Of a DNA stretch of 64,000 nucleotides, positions 17,377 to 25,261 are shown one piece after another. The notes beneath the pieces are model-generated. The model saw only the letters and a list, made by a program, of their open reading frames with translations, did not search any database and was not told where the DNA came from. Position 1 is the stretch's first letter. Every line of letters begins with the position of its first letter. Where the stretch lies: positions 124,001 to 188,000 of the forward strand of contig CAXRDE010000024.1 of assembly GCA_964229355.1 (NCBI GenBank), written 5' to 3'. The DNA comes from CAXRDE01 sp964229355 (GTDB lineage: Bacteria > Cyanobacteriota > Sericytochromatia > UBA7694). Made by a program: the position numbers and the translations under genes.

Positions 17377-17633
17377 ATGTTTTTAAGATTATGCTTAAAA
17401 GCAGGGCTTCTTGTGTTGTCGTGCTTTTTTCTGGCCAATGTTGTAGCCTGTGTACCTGCCACGCAAGTCCCACTTTGTCGGGCAATGCAGGCAACTCCTC
17501 GGGAGGTCCTTCAGGTAACTCAGGTGACAGCGGAGAGAATAACACGTTCATTCCGGTACCCACAGGCTCGCCTGCCCCTATTTTGAGTACCTTAACTTTA
17601 CCTGTGCTGCTATTGCGCCAGGCCCTGGTGTGA
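17377..17633 (+). pseudogene. Possible frameshifted lipoprotein gene
   Basis: One frame from the ATG at 17377 encodes a convincing lipoprotein signal, LKAGLLVLSCFFLANVVAC, with the lipobox cysteine near 17451. Downstream in that frame the sequence turns nondescript and stops at 17586. In another frame from about 17455 to 17633 the translation is a typical secreted, disordered segment (LSGNAGNSSGG, then PSGNSGDSGENN and PVPTGSPAP). Joining the two frames with one base change between about 17452 and 17475 would give a short lipoprotein of roughly 85 residues. I see no slippery site that would suggest programmed frameshifting. It may be a decayed gene, a sequencing error or chance, so confidence is modest. 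Confidence 0.35.
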
Positions 17634-17702
17634 TGCTTTTGATAAAGGATGTGGACAATATTCACAAAACTCAAATGTTGAAGGAACCATAAAGGACATG
17701 CT
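17634..17702 (+). other. Leader region of the Ank/Sec array
   Basis: This short AT-rich stretch precedes the first ankyrin gene. It ends with AAGGA about 9 bases before the ATG at 17703. I cannot point to a convincing -35/-10 pair in it. If the array is one operon, its promoter should be here or within the broken gene upstream. Confidence 0.35.
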
Positions 17703-18263
17703 ATGAGTAGAATGAACAAAGAATACCTTGAAAAACATTTTGCTGCAGCCATAAAATACAACGATATTTTATCTGTAGAACAGTGCATAAAAAAAGGCGT
17801 CTCTTTAGAGTATAGTCCAGTGTTTCAGGATGCTCCTCTCTTAGCGGCTATCAGGTTAAGCGATAGCTACGAAATGATTAAGTTACTGATTGATTATGGA
17901 GCAAATCCCTTAGCACGATCGCATTTTGGATTATCAAATGCACTTCATCTTGCGATAGAGAATGCTGATTATATCTACATAAACAAGTTGGATGGATATA
18001 CTAAAAGTGGACAAGAAGATGATAACTTGCCCTATATCGAAGAATATGATTTGCCTCATTTAGCAAGCTATATTGAGCGAGAAAAACCCAGGCTTATTGA
18101 TGATGTGCTTGAGGATTATTTGAAAATGATTAAGTTGTTTCTTAAAAAAGGGGTTTCACTCAAAGACAAAGATAGTCTAGGGGACACACCGCTTCACTAT
18201 ATAGGACGTAATGAACCATTGCGTGACTTTCTAAATGCATATATCTCAGAAATGGAAAATTGA
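17703..18263 (+). CDS. Ankyrin-repeat protein Ank1 (long form)
   Basis: This 186-residue protein has no signal peptide, so it is probably cytoplasmic. Ankyrin-type helices are visible: HFAAAIKYNDILSVEQCIKKG, then APLLAAIRLSDSYEMIKLLIDYGANPL, NALHLAIENADY, and MIKLFLKKGVSLKDKDSLGDTPLHYI. Between the third and fourth units it carries an insert of about 30 residues with DGYT and EEYDLPHL, which Ank3 shares and Ank2 and Ank4 lack. The C terminus NEPLRDFLNAYI is conserved in all four. The stop is directly followed by the start of Sec1 with no spacer. AAGGA lies about 9 bases before the ATG. Ankyrin proteins are protein-binding scaffolds, and some act as immunity proteins in polymorphic toxin loci. 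Confidence 0.85.
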   Translation: MSRMNKEYLEKHFAAAIKYNDILSVEQCIKKGVSLEYSPVFQDAPLLAAIRLSDSYEMIKLLIDYGANPLARSHFGLSNALHLAIENADYIYINKLDGYTKSGQEDDNLPYIEEYDLPHLASYIEREKPRLIDDVLEDYLKMIKLFLKKGVSLKDKDSLGDTPLHYIGRNEPLRDFLNAYISEMEN

Positions 18264-19217
18264 ATGCGTATATTTGACTGCATCTTTTTGACATTTTTTG
18301 TTTTTCAAATTTCGCATATTAACCTGGCCAGGGCTGCCCCATCCATTATTAATGACTCTGTTGCTCACGAACCCTCATCTCTTCACTTATTAGATCTCTT
18401 GAACAAACGTTTGGCAACTGTTGAAGGCAACATATCTACGCTCATGGAGCTGGTCAGTTACCCTATTCCTGATTTTGAGCTTCCAGAAACAAGGTGTTAC
18501 GTGCTTTATACCTTTGAAGAAGGGGGACGAGGTCTTTATGCAAATCACTTAAAAGCAAGATTAGATTGTACAAAAGAAAAGCTAAATGCCATCCAAGAAG
18601 CCTATAGCACCGTAGAAGACTTGGATAAAAGAAGCGATCGTGACAAACGCATTCTTGCTATGCTGAGGCGTTTTGTTTCTGAAAGCTTGATACAAATAGA
18701 TGCTATTGATGATCAGCTTTACAGGGTTTTTCATCATCAAAGAGACTACAATTACGAATTTGAACCCGGTAATCGTTTGATCTTAATGCCTGTAATGTTT
18801 GACGCTGACGAAAATAACACCGTACTTAGAGGTCGTACGACTGATATTTCTCAGGAGTGGATATCTTTTTTTAAAAATCCTGTAGGTATGAGTATTCACT
18901 TGTATGTCTCCGATTTGAAAATAACAAAGCCCGTTGACGTTTTTTGGGATGGTCCAATGTTTGAAATCCAGATTCCTACAGAGAGTCTTGATTTCAGCGC
19001 GTTTTCTTACCAGGAAAAGGAGCGTGATGGTAGAGAAGTCACTCTGTATGAGTGGCCTGCGTCTGTTGAAGTCTCCGTTGCATTTTGTCGCCCCATCATA
19101 CCGAATCTGTTTCTAACCAAGTGTATTTCTTCAAATATTGCGAACTGGTACTTACCATTTATTGTTTTAGACTCAGTTGGTGTCGTAAATCATAGTAATT
19201 CCCCTGTGTCAGAATAG
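18264..19217 (+). CDS. Secreted protein Sec1 of an unknown paralogous family
   Basis: The 317-residue protein starts with a Sec-type signal peptide (IFLTFFVFQISHINLARAA, cleavage near Ala25). The mature protein has a helical N half with the family motif PSxLxxLDxxxxRLxxxE, and a C half with VLRGR followed by DGPMFEIQIP. Cysteines at about 76, 104, 274 and 286 have counterparts in Sec2 and Sec4, suggesting two disulfides formed outside the cytoplasm. It starts on the base after the Ank1 stop, so it is almost certainly translated by coupling. I recognise no toxin, enzyme or binding-domain signature. The pairing suggests that Ank1 handles, neutralises or regulates this protein, but that is inference. 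Confidence 0.85.
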   Translation: MRIFDCIFLTFFVFQISHINLARAAPSIINDSVAHEPSSLHLLDLLNKRLATVEGNISTLMELVSYPIPDFELPETRCYVLYTFEEGGRGLYANHLKARLDCTKEKLNAIQEAYSTVEDLDKRSDRDKRILAMLRRFVSESLIQIDAIDDQLYRVFHHQRDYNYEFEPGNRLILMPVMFDADENNTVLRGRTTDISQEWISFFKNPVGMSIHLYVSDLKITKPVDVFWDGPMFEIQIPTESLDFSAFSYQEKERDGREVTLYEWPASVEVSVAFCRPIIPNLFLTKCISSNIANWYLPFIVLDSVGVVNHSNSPVSE

Positions 19218-19349
19218 AGGGCGTTTGGTGCAGAGTTGGCTTGGCAAATACGAGATCTGCTACCCAGAGTAACGGTGAATTGGATAGATGAGGATAGATG
19301 AGGATAATGCACAACCAGGAAAATATTCATGTTATTAGAGAGGAATTGT
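19218..19349. other. Spacer between Sec1 and Ank2 with a 10-base tandem repeat
   Basis: This non-coding spacer holds two and a half copies of the decamer GGATAGATGA at 19282-19306. The strong ribosome-binding site AGAGGA of Ank2 is at its right end. I see no clear terminator or promoter. The repeat may be slippage or a regulatory site. Confidence 0.5.
19282..19306. repeat. Decamer tandem repeat, 2.5 copies
   Basis: GGATAGATGA is repeated head-to-tail twice and followed by GGATA. It lies about 45-70 bases upstream of the Ank2 start, outside any supported gene. Confidence 0.85.
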
Positions 19350-19817
19350 ATGGGGTTTTCAAAAGAAATGGAAGATGACTTTGCTGCTGCAGTAAGAAGT
19401 AGTGATTTTGCAAAGGTTCAAGCCTATTTAAAGCAGGGGCTTTCACCACAAGTGAATTCTTTTTTTCTTCGGCCTGTCCCCTTTGTTGCTGTTGAAGAAA
19501 ACGCACTGGATATTTTGAAACTACTATTTGAATATGGTGCAGATCCTTTTAGCGGAGATCAATTTGAATGTAATTTGTTACATATTTCTATTCAAGAGCT
19601 TGATTCCACTTGTTCAGATAAAATAGTTGGATATGTTAACAAAAATTTTGAGAAAGATATTCAAGATAATCTAAGTATTATTCAGTATTTGTTGAAACTT
19701 GGTGTTTCTTTGACCAAAAAAGATAAATGGGGGGATACACCCTTAGATTACATACAGTGCTGCGGAGACCTTCTGGCACCTATACTTAAACCTTATCTTG
19801 AGAAGGACATTGTATAA
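19350..19817 (+). CDS. Ankyrin-repeat protein Ank2 (short form)
   Basis: I start at the ATG at 19350 because AGAGGA lies 6 bases upstream; the in-frame ATG at 19329 has no ribosome-binding site. The 155-residue cytoplasmic protein shows DDFAAAVRSSDFAKVQAYLKQG, then ALDILKLLFEYGADPF, NLLHISIQELD and IIQYLLKLGVSLTKKDKWGDTPLDYI. It lacks the DGYT/EYD insert of Ank1 and Ank3. Its stop TAA is followed directly by the GTG start of Sec2. It is divergent from the other three copies in its first repeat, so it is an old paralogue and not a fresh duplicate. Its proposed role as partner of the secreted protein rests on this repeated gene order. Confidence 0.82.
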   Translation: MGFSKEMEDDFAAAVRSSDFAKVQAYLKQGLSPQVNSFFLRPVPFVAVEENALDILKLLFEYGADPFSGDQFECNLLHISIQELDSTCSDKIVGYVNKNFEKDIQDNLSIIQYLLKLGVSLTKKDKWGDTPLDYIQCCGDLLAPILKPYLEKDIV

Positions 19818-20765
19818 GTGAACAATTTTACGGTTTTCTTTATAACGAGTCTTCTTTTGGTGTGGATGTCTACTTGCCCGGCCTTTGCCCTTCCTGTTTG
19901 GCCACTGGATTCTTCTGAGTCACGTCCTTCTGAGTTGCAGATGCTTGATCTTAGCAATGAGCGTTTGGGCTGGATTGAGAAAAGTCTGGTGGGATTAGAA
20001 AACAATGTTACCTGGGTGTTTCCTGAGCTGAAGATGCAGGATCGCTGCCGTTTTACGCAGCAATATTTTGAATCCTATCAGATGCCTGACGCGTATCAAT
20101 CTCATCTGCTTACCCGTACCCGTTGTTTAAAGCAAAGGCTTGCCCAGCTTGAAGAGCAACTAAAGCGCTCTGAACCCAATGGCGCCGTAGAAAAAATGAA
20201 AATCATGATTCCGTTTTTACGCGATAGCCTTATCCCGTTCCGCCAGTCCCTGGACCAGGTTGAATATCAGCTGAAAACATTTTCTGTAGGGCTCTACCCA
20301 GATCCGAAAGCTAAAAAAGCAGAAACACAATTGGTTTTATTATCTGGAGTTATGGACTATAACTTTGAATTGGTGTTGCGTGGGCGTGTTCCCCACCTTT
20401 CAGCATCCTGGCAAAAAAAACTCGTGCAAGAAAACTTGACGCTCCATATATTTTCTTCAAAAATTGCTTTAAATAAAGTGCCTGCCTGGGGTTGGGATGG
20501 TCCTGCTTTTGAAGTTCGGATTCCTTTAGAGGATTTGGAGATAAAAAACTATCAATACGTTTTTGAAGACGGGGAGCTGGTAAGACAGTCTGTTATGCCA
20601 GTAACAGCAGAGTTATCGCTTGCGTTGTGTTCTCCCAGTCCAGGAGGAGTATGGTTTAGTCAGTGTCTACACTCAAATACAGCTCAGGTTTACTTTCCTG
20701 TGATTGAGGCCTCTGCAAGTGTTGAGCTGGGTGAAACAGATGTCCCTACTGATGAAGCGGAATGA
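19818..20765 (+). CDS. Secreted protein Sec2, paralogue of Sec1 and Sec4
   Basis: This 315-residue protein starts at a GTG placed immediately after the Ank2 stop, with AAGGA about 10 bases upstream inside Ank2. A signal peptide (FFITSLLLVWMSTCPAFA) is followed by PSELQMLDLSNERLGWIE, matching the family motif. The C half holds LVLRGRVPHLS and WDGPAFEVRIPLEDL. Cysteines in QDRCRF, TRCLKQ, LALCSP and FSQCLH match the four conserved positions of Sec1 and Sec4. The conserved end VYFPVIEASASVELG is shared in pattern with the paralogues. The gene uses GTG, unusual within this cluster. The function is unknown. Confidence 0.85.
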   Translation: MNNFTVFFITSLLLVWMSTCPAFALPVWPLDSSESRPSELQMLDLSNERLGWIEKSLVGLENNVTWVFPELKMQDRCRFTQQYFESYQMPDAYQSHLLTRTRCLKQRLAQLEEQLKRSEPNGAVEKMKIMIPFLRDSLIPFRQSLDQVEYQLKTFSVGLYPDPKAKKAETQLVLLSGVMDYNFELVLRGRVPHLSASWQKKLVQENLTLHIFSSKIALNKVPAWGWDGPAFEVRIPLEDLEIKNYQYVFEDGELVRQSVMPVTAELSLALCSPSPGGVWFSQCLHSNTAQVYFPVIEASASVELGETDVPTDEAE

Positions 20766-20818
20766 TGTCCCAGTTACAGCCAGGGTTGTCAATTATTAAA
20801 TAGGAGAGGGGATTAGTC

Positions 20819-21370
20819 ATGACAGAATTAGAAAAACGATTTGCCTGGGCCATTAAATACAACGATATCTTTTCGATCAAAAAATGCCTGGAGCAAGGTG
20901 TTGATGTCAATGTAAATCCTTATACCGGCTGTTCTCCACTGGCCAATGCGATTTCTTTTGCCAATGATTTTGAACTTATTGAGGTTTTAATCGAGGCAGG
21001 AGCAGATTTGTTTTATCGCTCAGAAGAACACCAGTGTAATTTGTTACACATTGCTATTGAATGTGCAGATGATCTGTACAGAGACAAGCAAGATGGCTAC
21101 ACAAGTTATGGATCCATAGAAAACAAGCAACCTTACCTTGACGAATATGATGTGCCTGAATTTGAAGCTTACCTGAAAACACATGGCTTTAAAAACCTGG
21201 ATGAGTTAATCGCAGATAATCACAAGGTCATTATGCTCCTGCTCGAAGCAGGTGTGTCTCTCACAGACAAAGATACCCTGGGGCATACCCCTCTTAGTCA
21301 TATCGTTTATAACGATCCTTTGCGTGAGCTCTTAACGGCTTATCTGCAACAGCAGAAGCAATCATCATGA
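20819..21370 (+). CDS. Ankyrin-repeat protein Ank3 (long form)
   Basis: This 183-residue protein is the closest relative of Ank1: AIKYNDIFSIKKCLEQGVDV, ELIEVLIEAGADL, NLLHIAIECADD, the insert with DGYTSYG and DEYDVPEFEAYL, then VIMLLLEAGVSLTDKDTLGHTP and NDPLRELLTAYL. No signal peptide is present. GGAG precedes the ATG by about 11 bases. The stop overlaps the Sec3 start by 4 bases (ATGA), so the pair is coupled. The alternation of long forms (Ank1, Ank3) with short forms (Ank2, Ank4) suggests that the array grew by duplication of a two-pair block. Confidence 0.85.
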   Translation: MTELEKRFAWAIKYNDIFSIKKCLEQGVDVNVNPYTGCSPLANAISFANDFELIEVLIEAGADLFYRSEEHQCNLLHIAIECADDLYRDKQDGYTSYGSIENKQPYLDEYDVPEFEAYLKTHGFKNLDELIADNHKVIMLLLEAGVSLTDKDTLGHTPLSHIVYNDPLRELLTAYLQQQKQSS

Positions 21371-23472
21371 GGCGTTTATTGCTGGTGATTTTTCTGCTAT
21401 TGACCTCGATTTGCGAAAAAGCCCATTCAGAAGAAGCCTGGGATAGGTTCTTTGTGGACTTTCCTTATAAGGTGCCTTCTTCTTTAAGAATGCTAGACTT
21501 TTTAAACCTGCGTCTCACCTGGCTTGAAGGGGATATTTCGGCACTGAGTCGATTAACCGATATGACTTTCCCTGACTCTCATATTGCCGATGCACCTTGT
21601 GATGGGTCTCAACGTTTCTCTTTGATCAACCAGGAACTTTACCAGGAATACCTATTACGACGCCTTGCTTGCCTTGAATGGCAATTGAAAAGCGTGCAAG
21701 CTTTACTGGATAATCCTGAGGCAGTGCAAGGGCTTCCCGAAAAACACGTTCAACGCCTTTCCTATTTACGAGAACAAAGCCATGCTTTTTCTCCGGCCCT
21801 ACAAAACACGAGACATCACTTAAATATGGTGTTCTACAGCATGGAAGTCCAATTCATGACAAAAACTTTTTTTCAGATTAGCTACGATGACAAAGATATT
21901 GAACTATTACCTGTTGAAGGGGATAATTCAGATGCAATATCTACATTTAGCCATTTGATAACCTTGTTGATGGGAACACATGCTGAAGATTGGATTTTTG
22001 ACAAATATCTCCAAATAAAGCTAGGAAATTTTTATTTTCGTATAAGCTATGAGGATCTCTATCATACGGAAGATCTCTACTACAGCTTACTTCAGGTATT
22101 TAAGGGTGAGTTAGGCTCGTTTCCCGTATCTTCTTATTCCCAGGGCGCATCCTGGGAGTGGACTATTGTCTCTGATGAAAAAACGGTGAAGCTTCAAGTT
22201 AATTGGCATGATGTTGTACCCACAAACTTAGAAGGCGAGCACTTTGAGGGTAAAAGTTATATACAACTTTCAAAAACAGCTTTTCTAGAAGAATGGCTGC
22301 CTTTTATGCAGTATTTTTCGCGTCAACTTCAGAGAGTCAATGAGAAATACAATAATCCACCGGCAGATCCTTTTAGGGCCAGTCAATCCCATACCATCTA
22401 TGTGCATGAAATCGCTCGCTATACGCTCTCACAAATCAGAGAAACCTTTGGGCCGAGAGATACAAGCCTTGAGTCGGTTTTGTCTCCTGATGATGACAGG
22501 GAACAAAATCAAGGCTACGTAGTGGAGCACATTGAAAGCACATACAAAGTCAGAGTGCCTAACAAGGTAGAACAAGCGAGTAAAATACAAGAGGAAATTG
22601 CTGAACATCGAGAAGGCATAGGGCTTTATTATGACAAGTCTGTACTTGAACTTTTGGAGTCTGTAGAAAAACGTTTGGAGGCTATCAAGTCCGAGGTCGA
22701 GTGGTTATACTGGGACACCCAATCCTTGTTTCCCAATGTCTCTGATTTTCAAGTCATCGATTTTTGGCCTGCCCAGGTATTTCGTATGGAACAACAGAGC
22801 GAAACGCCCCCCTTTCCTGATGCGTTTGATTATCTCTCGCAAAATGATGTACCAAAGTCTTGGACCGATACACAAAGCGACCGCCTGGTGGATGAAGTTG
22901 AAGTTTTAAGACAAAAAGTAGCCTGGGTAGAAGATGTCTATCGCAGTAATCAAAATCTTCCCTTGCCTGAGGAAGTGGAGGAGCTAAAAGCCTTTTTTAA
23001 TGAGGTAGATATTGAGCATGGCATCTACAACTACTACCATCGACCAGCCACCTGGAAGCGAAACAAGAAGATGAACTCTGAACCCTGTCCTCCGCAAGAA
23101 ATAAAGCTGTTTAACGCTGTAACCCGGGAAGATGACAGCATTTTGCTCAGGGGTCGAACCCATTATGTTCCCCCTGACTGTTTGGGTGAAGCAATAAAGA
23201 TTCAAAATTTAGTGCCTGATTTTGCAGGTTACTTACAGGTCAAGAACTTTACGGTGACAGGCACACACCAGGCTTTTGAGATTCATATCACGGCTTTTAA
23301 TCATATCGAGCAATACATAGAGGAAAGTTTGCAAAGGAACCCTTACTTTACAATCCCTGTAAAAATCAAAGATCTACAGCTGGGTATTGAATCAGAGGCC
23401 TTAAATCTAAAACAAAAATACGAAACTGAGGTGGAAATAGAAACTTTTGTAGGTAAAGGTCATAATGAGTGA
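21367..23472 (+). CDS. Secreted mosaic protein Sec3 with an inserted domain
   Basis: This 701-residue protein is about twice the length of its paralogues. A signal peptide (LLLVIFLLLTSICEKAHS) and a Sec-family N half (PSSLRMLDFLNLRLTWLEG, cysteines at 78 and 102) run to about residue 160. From Met164 to about 356 it has a different domain (FYFRISYEDL, YYSLLQVFKGELG, SYSQGASWEW, AFLEEWLPFMQYF) that matches both halves of the next gene's product. After about 405 a second Sec-like N half resumes without a signal peptide (LELLESVEKRLEAIKSEVEWL), and it ends with a Sec C half (ILLRGRTHYVP). The internal ATG at 21856 begins the inserted domain and may be the relic start of a once separate gene. The stop overlaps the next gene by 8 bases. 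Confidence 0.8.
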   Translation: MRRLLLVIFLLLTSICEKAHSEEAWDRFFVDFPYKVPSSLRMLDFLNLRLTWLEGDISALSRLTDMTFPDSHIADAPCDGSQRFSLINQELYQEYLLRRLACLEWQLKSVQALLDNPEAVQGLPEKHVQRLSYLREQSHAFSPALQNTRHHLNMVFYSMEVQFMTKTFFQISYDDKDIELLPVEGDNSDAISTFSHLITLLMGTHAEDWIFDKYLQIKLGNFYFRISYEDLYHTEDLYYSLLQVFKGELGSFPVSSYSQGASWEWTIVSDEKTVKLQVNWHDVVPTNLEGEHFEGKSYIQLSKTAFLEEWLPFMQYFSRQLQRVNEKYNNPPADPFRASQSHTIYVHEIARYTLSQIRETFGPRDTSLESVLSPDDDREQNQGYVVEHIESTYKVRVPNKVEQASKIQEEIAEHREGIGLYYDKSVLELLESVEKRLEAIKSEVEWLYWDTQSLFPNVSDFQVIDFWPAQVFRMEQQSETPPFPDAFDYLSQNDVPKSWTDTQSDRLVDEVEVLRQKVAWVEDVYRSNQNLPLPEEVEELKAFFNEVDIEHGIYNYYHRPATWKRNKKMNSEPCPPQEIKLFNAVTREDDSILLRGRTHYVPPDCLGEAIKIQNLVPDFAGYLQVKNFTVTGTHQAFEIHITAFNHIEQYIEESLQRNPYFTIPVKIKDLQLGIESEALNLKQKYETEVEIETFVGKGHNE

Positions 23473-24688
23473 TTTTAAAATAGAATACTATCAATACAGC
23501 CCTGAAGATATGTCTGAATATGCTCCAAAATTTGATGATACTCTAGATGTTTTTACTGTCTGCTCTGTCTATACGAAAAGACCGTCAAATTATTTTCGTA
23601 TCAAATGGAAGCGACACTACTTTTACTGTCCGTACACAGATCTTCACTGTGAAAATAACTTTTTTAAGAGCCTTTTAAGTATTTTTAAAGGCGAAGATGG
23701 GATATTTTCAGGTGGTTTTTCTTCTCAGGGTGCGAGTTGGGGGTGGGAGCTTCAAGGTGATGGAGATACGGTGGCCATTAAAGCCAATTGGCAAGATTTA
23801 CGTGCTCACGATGCAGATGGCGAGTTGGCCAAAGACAAAACACCGCTCTTAGACCATGAACAAAGGTATAACGATTTTGACTCGCTCACATTAAGCCGCC
23901 AGGCTTTTATGGATGCCTGGCTCCCCTTTCTCAGCTATTTACACCAGGAGCTTGAAAGCATACAAAGGTATTATCCATATCTTCGTGATGCTTATAACGA
24001 CCGTTATTCTTCAGCAAAGCTCATTGAAGAAATGGCTTCATTTACTACCTCTCAATCTGCTTCAATGAATAGTGATCTTGAAATAGACTATTTTCATTAC
24101 ATTTTTAATCTAGAGAATATGGGAGTGAAGCCAGATTTTGGTCATACAGCAGACTATTTGTTAAGCGCTTTCTCTTTTTATGCAGGCTACCAATACTTTG
24201 AATATCAAAACTTTTTTCGTATCAAATGGAAGCAGCACTACTTTTACTTCTCTTATATGAACCTAGGCTATGAAAATAACTTTTTTAAGAGCCTTTTAAG
24301 TATTTTTAAAGGAGAAGATGGGATATTTTCAGGGTGTTTTTTTCCTCAGGGTGAAAATTGGGAGTGGGAACTTCAAGGCGACGGAGATACGGTGACCATC
24401 AAAGCCGATTGGCAAGACTTATGTGCTCACGATGAAGACGGCTGGTTTGCCAGAGAAAAAACACCGATTTTAGATGATGAGCAAAGATACAACGACTTTG
24501 ATTTGCTCACATTAAGCCGTCAGGCTTTTATGGATGCCTGGCTCCCCTTTCTTAGCTATTTACATCAGGAGTTTGAGAAAATAACAGAGGCTTACCCACA
24601 TCTTCGCGAGACTTATAGCGACGATAGCCATTCTTCAGCCAAACTGATTAAAGAAATGGTTTTACTGGCTACACCCAGAGATGTATAG
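23465..24688 (+). CDS. Protein with two tandem copies of an unknown domain
   Basis: This 407-residue protein has no signal peptide. It consists of two copies of a domain of about 200 residues, offset by 207 residues: FRIKWKRHYFYC and FRIKWKQHYFYF, then NNFFKSLLSIFKGEDGIFSG in both, then SQGASWGWELQGDGDTV and PQGENWEWELQGDGDTV, and finally LSRQAFMDAWLPFLSYLHQE in both. A third, diverged copy is embedded in the secreted Sec3 encoded just upstream. The ATG lies inside the Sec3 end (8-base overlap), with AAAGGT 4 bases before it. I do not recognise the fold; the W-rich two-strand pattern looks like some immunity-type proteins, but that is only an impression. It sits between pairs three and four of the array. 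Confidence 0.82.
   Translation: MSDFKIEYYQYSPEDMSEYAPKFDDTLDVFTVCSVYTKRPSNYFRIKWKRHYFYCPYTDLHCENNFFKSLLSIFKGEDGIFSGGFSSQGASWGWELQGDGDTVAIKANWQDLRAHDADGELAKDKTPLLDHEQRYNDFDSLTLSRQAFMDAWLPFLSYLHQELESIQRYYPYLRDAYNDRYSSAKLIEEMASFTTSQSASMNSDLEIDYFHYIFNLENMGVKPDFGHTADYLLSAFSFYAGYQYFEYQNFFRIKWKQHYFYFSYMNLGYENNFFKSLLSIFKGEDGIFSGCFFPQGENWEWELQGDGDTVTIKADWQDLCAHDEDGWFAREKTPILDDEQRYNDFDLLTLSRQAFMDAWLPFLSYLHQEFEKITEAYPHLRETYSDDSHSSAKLIKEMVLLATPRDV
23591..24035 (+). repeat. Copy 1 of a 621-base-offset internal duplication
   Basis: The segment is similar at DNA level to 24212-24660, with long identical stretches such as the one around 23651-23690 (TTTTTTAAGAGCC through TATTTTTAAAGG). It encodes the first copy of the unknown domain of the two-domain protein. 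The near-identity points to a recent in-frame duplication. Confidence 0.9.
24212..24660 (+). repeat. Copy 2 of the internal duplication
   Basis: This is the second copy, 621 bases downstream of the first, with the reading frame kept and one additional codon near its end. The N-terminal 35-40 residues in front of each copy are much less alike than the cores. Confidence 0.9.
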
Positions 24689-24772
24689 ACAGGCGTTAAG
24701 AGCGAGAAGAAATAGTGGATTCGTGGTGTTCTGCTCAACGTCAAAATTACCTGGATTGAGGAGCCTATTACC

Positions 24773-25261
24773 ATGACCCATTCTGAAGTCGACCTGAATT
24801 TAGATGAAGCTTTTTGTGATGCCTTAAGAGAAGGGAATATCGCTGAAGTTCAACGATGTTTGGCTGCGGGTGTACCCTTAAATTATAACATCGCCTATAA
24901 GGGGCCGCCCCTTTTTATTGTCTTGGACGAAAATAATTATGCGCTTGCTAAGCTTTTATTAGATTATGGGGTTGACCCTCTTATTAGAGAGGAAGAAACA
25001 GAGAATAATGCTTTGCATTTTCTGTTCGGGAGTTTTGACTATCTTTATGATTGGTATCTCAGGGGGGATACGTTGCCTAATATTGAGCGAGATATCAGAG
25101 AAAATAGACAAATTGCAAAACTGCTTATTGATGCAGGAACATTGCTAACTGAAAAAAATGTTTATGGTTTAACACCTATGCAATACATCACTTACAACTA
25201 CCCTTTGCGTGAGTTCGTTGAAACTTATGCGCGCGAAAAGGGGATTGCTTTATGCGATTGA
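24773..25261 (+). CDS. Ankyrin-repeat protein Ank4 (short form)
   Basis: This is a 162-residue cytoplasmic protein with AFCDALREGNIAEVQRCLAAGVPL, YALAKLLLDYGVDPL, NNALHFLFGSFDYLYD, IAKLLIDAGTLLTEKNVYGLTPMQYI and the shared NYPLREFVETYA end. It lacks the 30-residue insert of Ank1 and Ank3. GAGGAG about 9 bases before the ATG is a strong ribosome-binding site. Its 3' end overlaps the Sec4 start by 10 bases. The gene order repeats the Ank-then-Sec rule for a fourth time, which is the best evidence that each pair is a functional unit. Confidence 0.85.
   Translation: MTHSEVDLNLDEAFCDALREGNIAEVQRCLAAGVPLNYNIAYKGPPLFIVLDENNYALAKLLLDYGVDPLIREEETENNALHFLFGSFDYLYDWYLRGDTLPNIERDIRENRQIAKLLIDAGTLLTEKNVYGLTPMQYITYNYPLREFVETYAREKGIALCD

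Noticed and set aside
17247..17633. 128-codon frame read as one intact protein
   Set aside because: Its first part is a Cys-rich jumble while the lipoprotein signal lies in another frame, so a frameshifted lipoprotein explains the region better.
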